A DNA stretch of 25,179 bases from Chrysophaeum taylorii. Its lineage: Eukaryota; Sar; Pelagophyceae; Pelagomonadales; Pelagomonadaceae. The position numbers and the translations under genes were made by a program. This document shows, in pieces, positions 25,173 through 25,179 of the stretch (position 1 is its first letter; every line of letters begins with the position of its first letter). Under the pieces are notes generated by a model. That model did not search any database. It was given only the letters and a program-made list of their open reading frames with translations, and was not told the origin of the DNA. The stretch lies in the NCBI GenBank assembly GCA_029834535.1, contig JAQMWT010000657.1:1-25179 (forward strand), given 5' to 3'.

Positions 25173-25179
25173 AGAACCT

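Overview
The window reads as nuclear DNA of a flagellated protist, most likely a stramenopile. Three genes have short GT-AG introns or clean exon-exon continuity, start codons sit in AAGATGG-type contexts, and long GC-moderate open frames are packed on both strands. One gene belongs to the ODA1/CCDC114 family of outer dynein arm docking proteins, so the organism should have motile cilia or flagella. A decayed ankyrin gene of the 'GCPWDEETC...EVLEWAR' style is typical of stramenopile genomes and of giant viruses. The lineage call is inference; the flagellum call is firmer.

Layout. Bases 1-2330 hold no intact gene: a possible decayed reading frame (9-710), a diverged copy of an inverted-repeat element (915-1075), an iterated TGATCAAACTT cluster (1112-1389), and purine-rich sequence with a TTA microsatellite and two copies of a short dispersed repeat. 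Bases 2333-3840 (minus strand) carry frameshifted remnants of an ankyrin gene and of an unidentified coding sequence. Bases 3846-19235 form the intact gene island: a DUF1415 protein (+), a 1480-aa leucine-rich-repeat/EF-hand protein called LRR-A here (-, three exons), an ODA1-like coiled-coil protein (+, two exons), an 854-aa protein with MIR-like trefoil segments and an IQ-like motif (-), and a 1393-aa LRR protein called LRR-B (+, no intron). Bases 19236-23219 are repeats: more copies of the dispersed element, several direct repeats, a hairpin region, and a ~456-bp element with long inverted termini. Bases 23220-25172 keep one reading frame broken by five stops.

How the genes fit together. 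LRR-A and LRR-B are paralogues along their whole length: LRR block, EF-hand region, and three copies of a repeated 'YxLNL...DR' plus 'GxLxF' module. They lie at the outer ends of a near-symmetric block, LRR-A(-) / ODA1-like(+) ... MIR-IQ(-) / LRR-B(+), so each shares a compact divergent promoter (273 and 146 bp) with a different partner. The ODA1-like member suggests a flagellar or axonemal theme for the block. That is a hypothesis, as nothing in LRR-A, LRR-B or the MIR/IQ protein proves location.

The most noteworthy items are the LRR paralogue pair with its unnamed repeat module and the apparent loss of calcium ligands in one copy, the inverted-repeat element with a second copy 21 kb away, the TGATCAAACTT cluster, and the single-frame decayed gene at the right edge.
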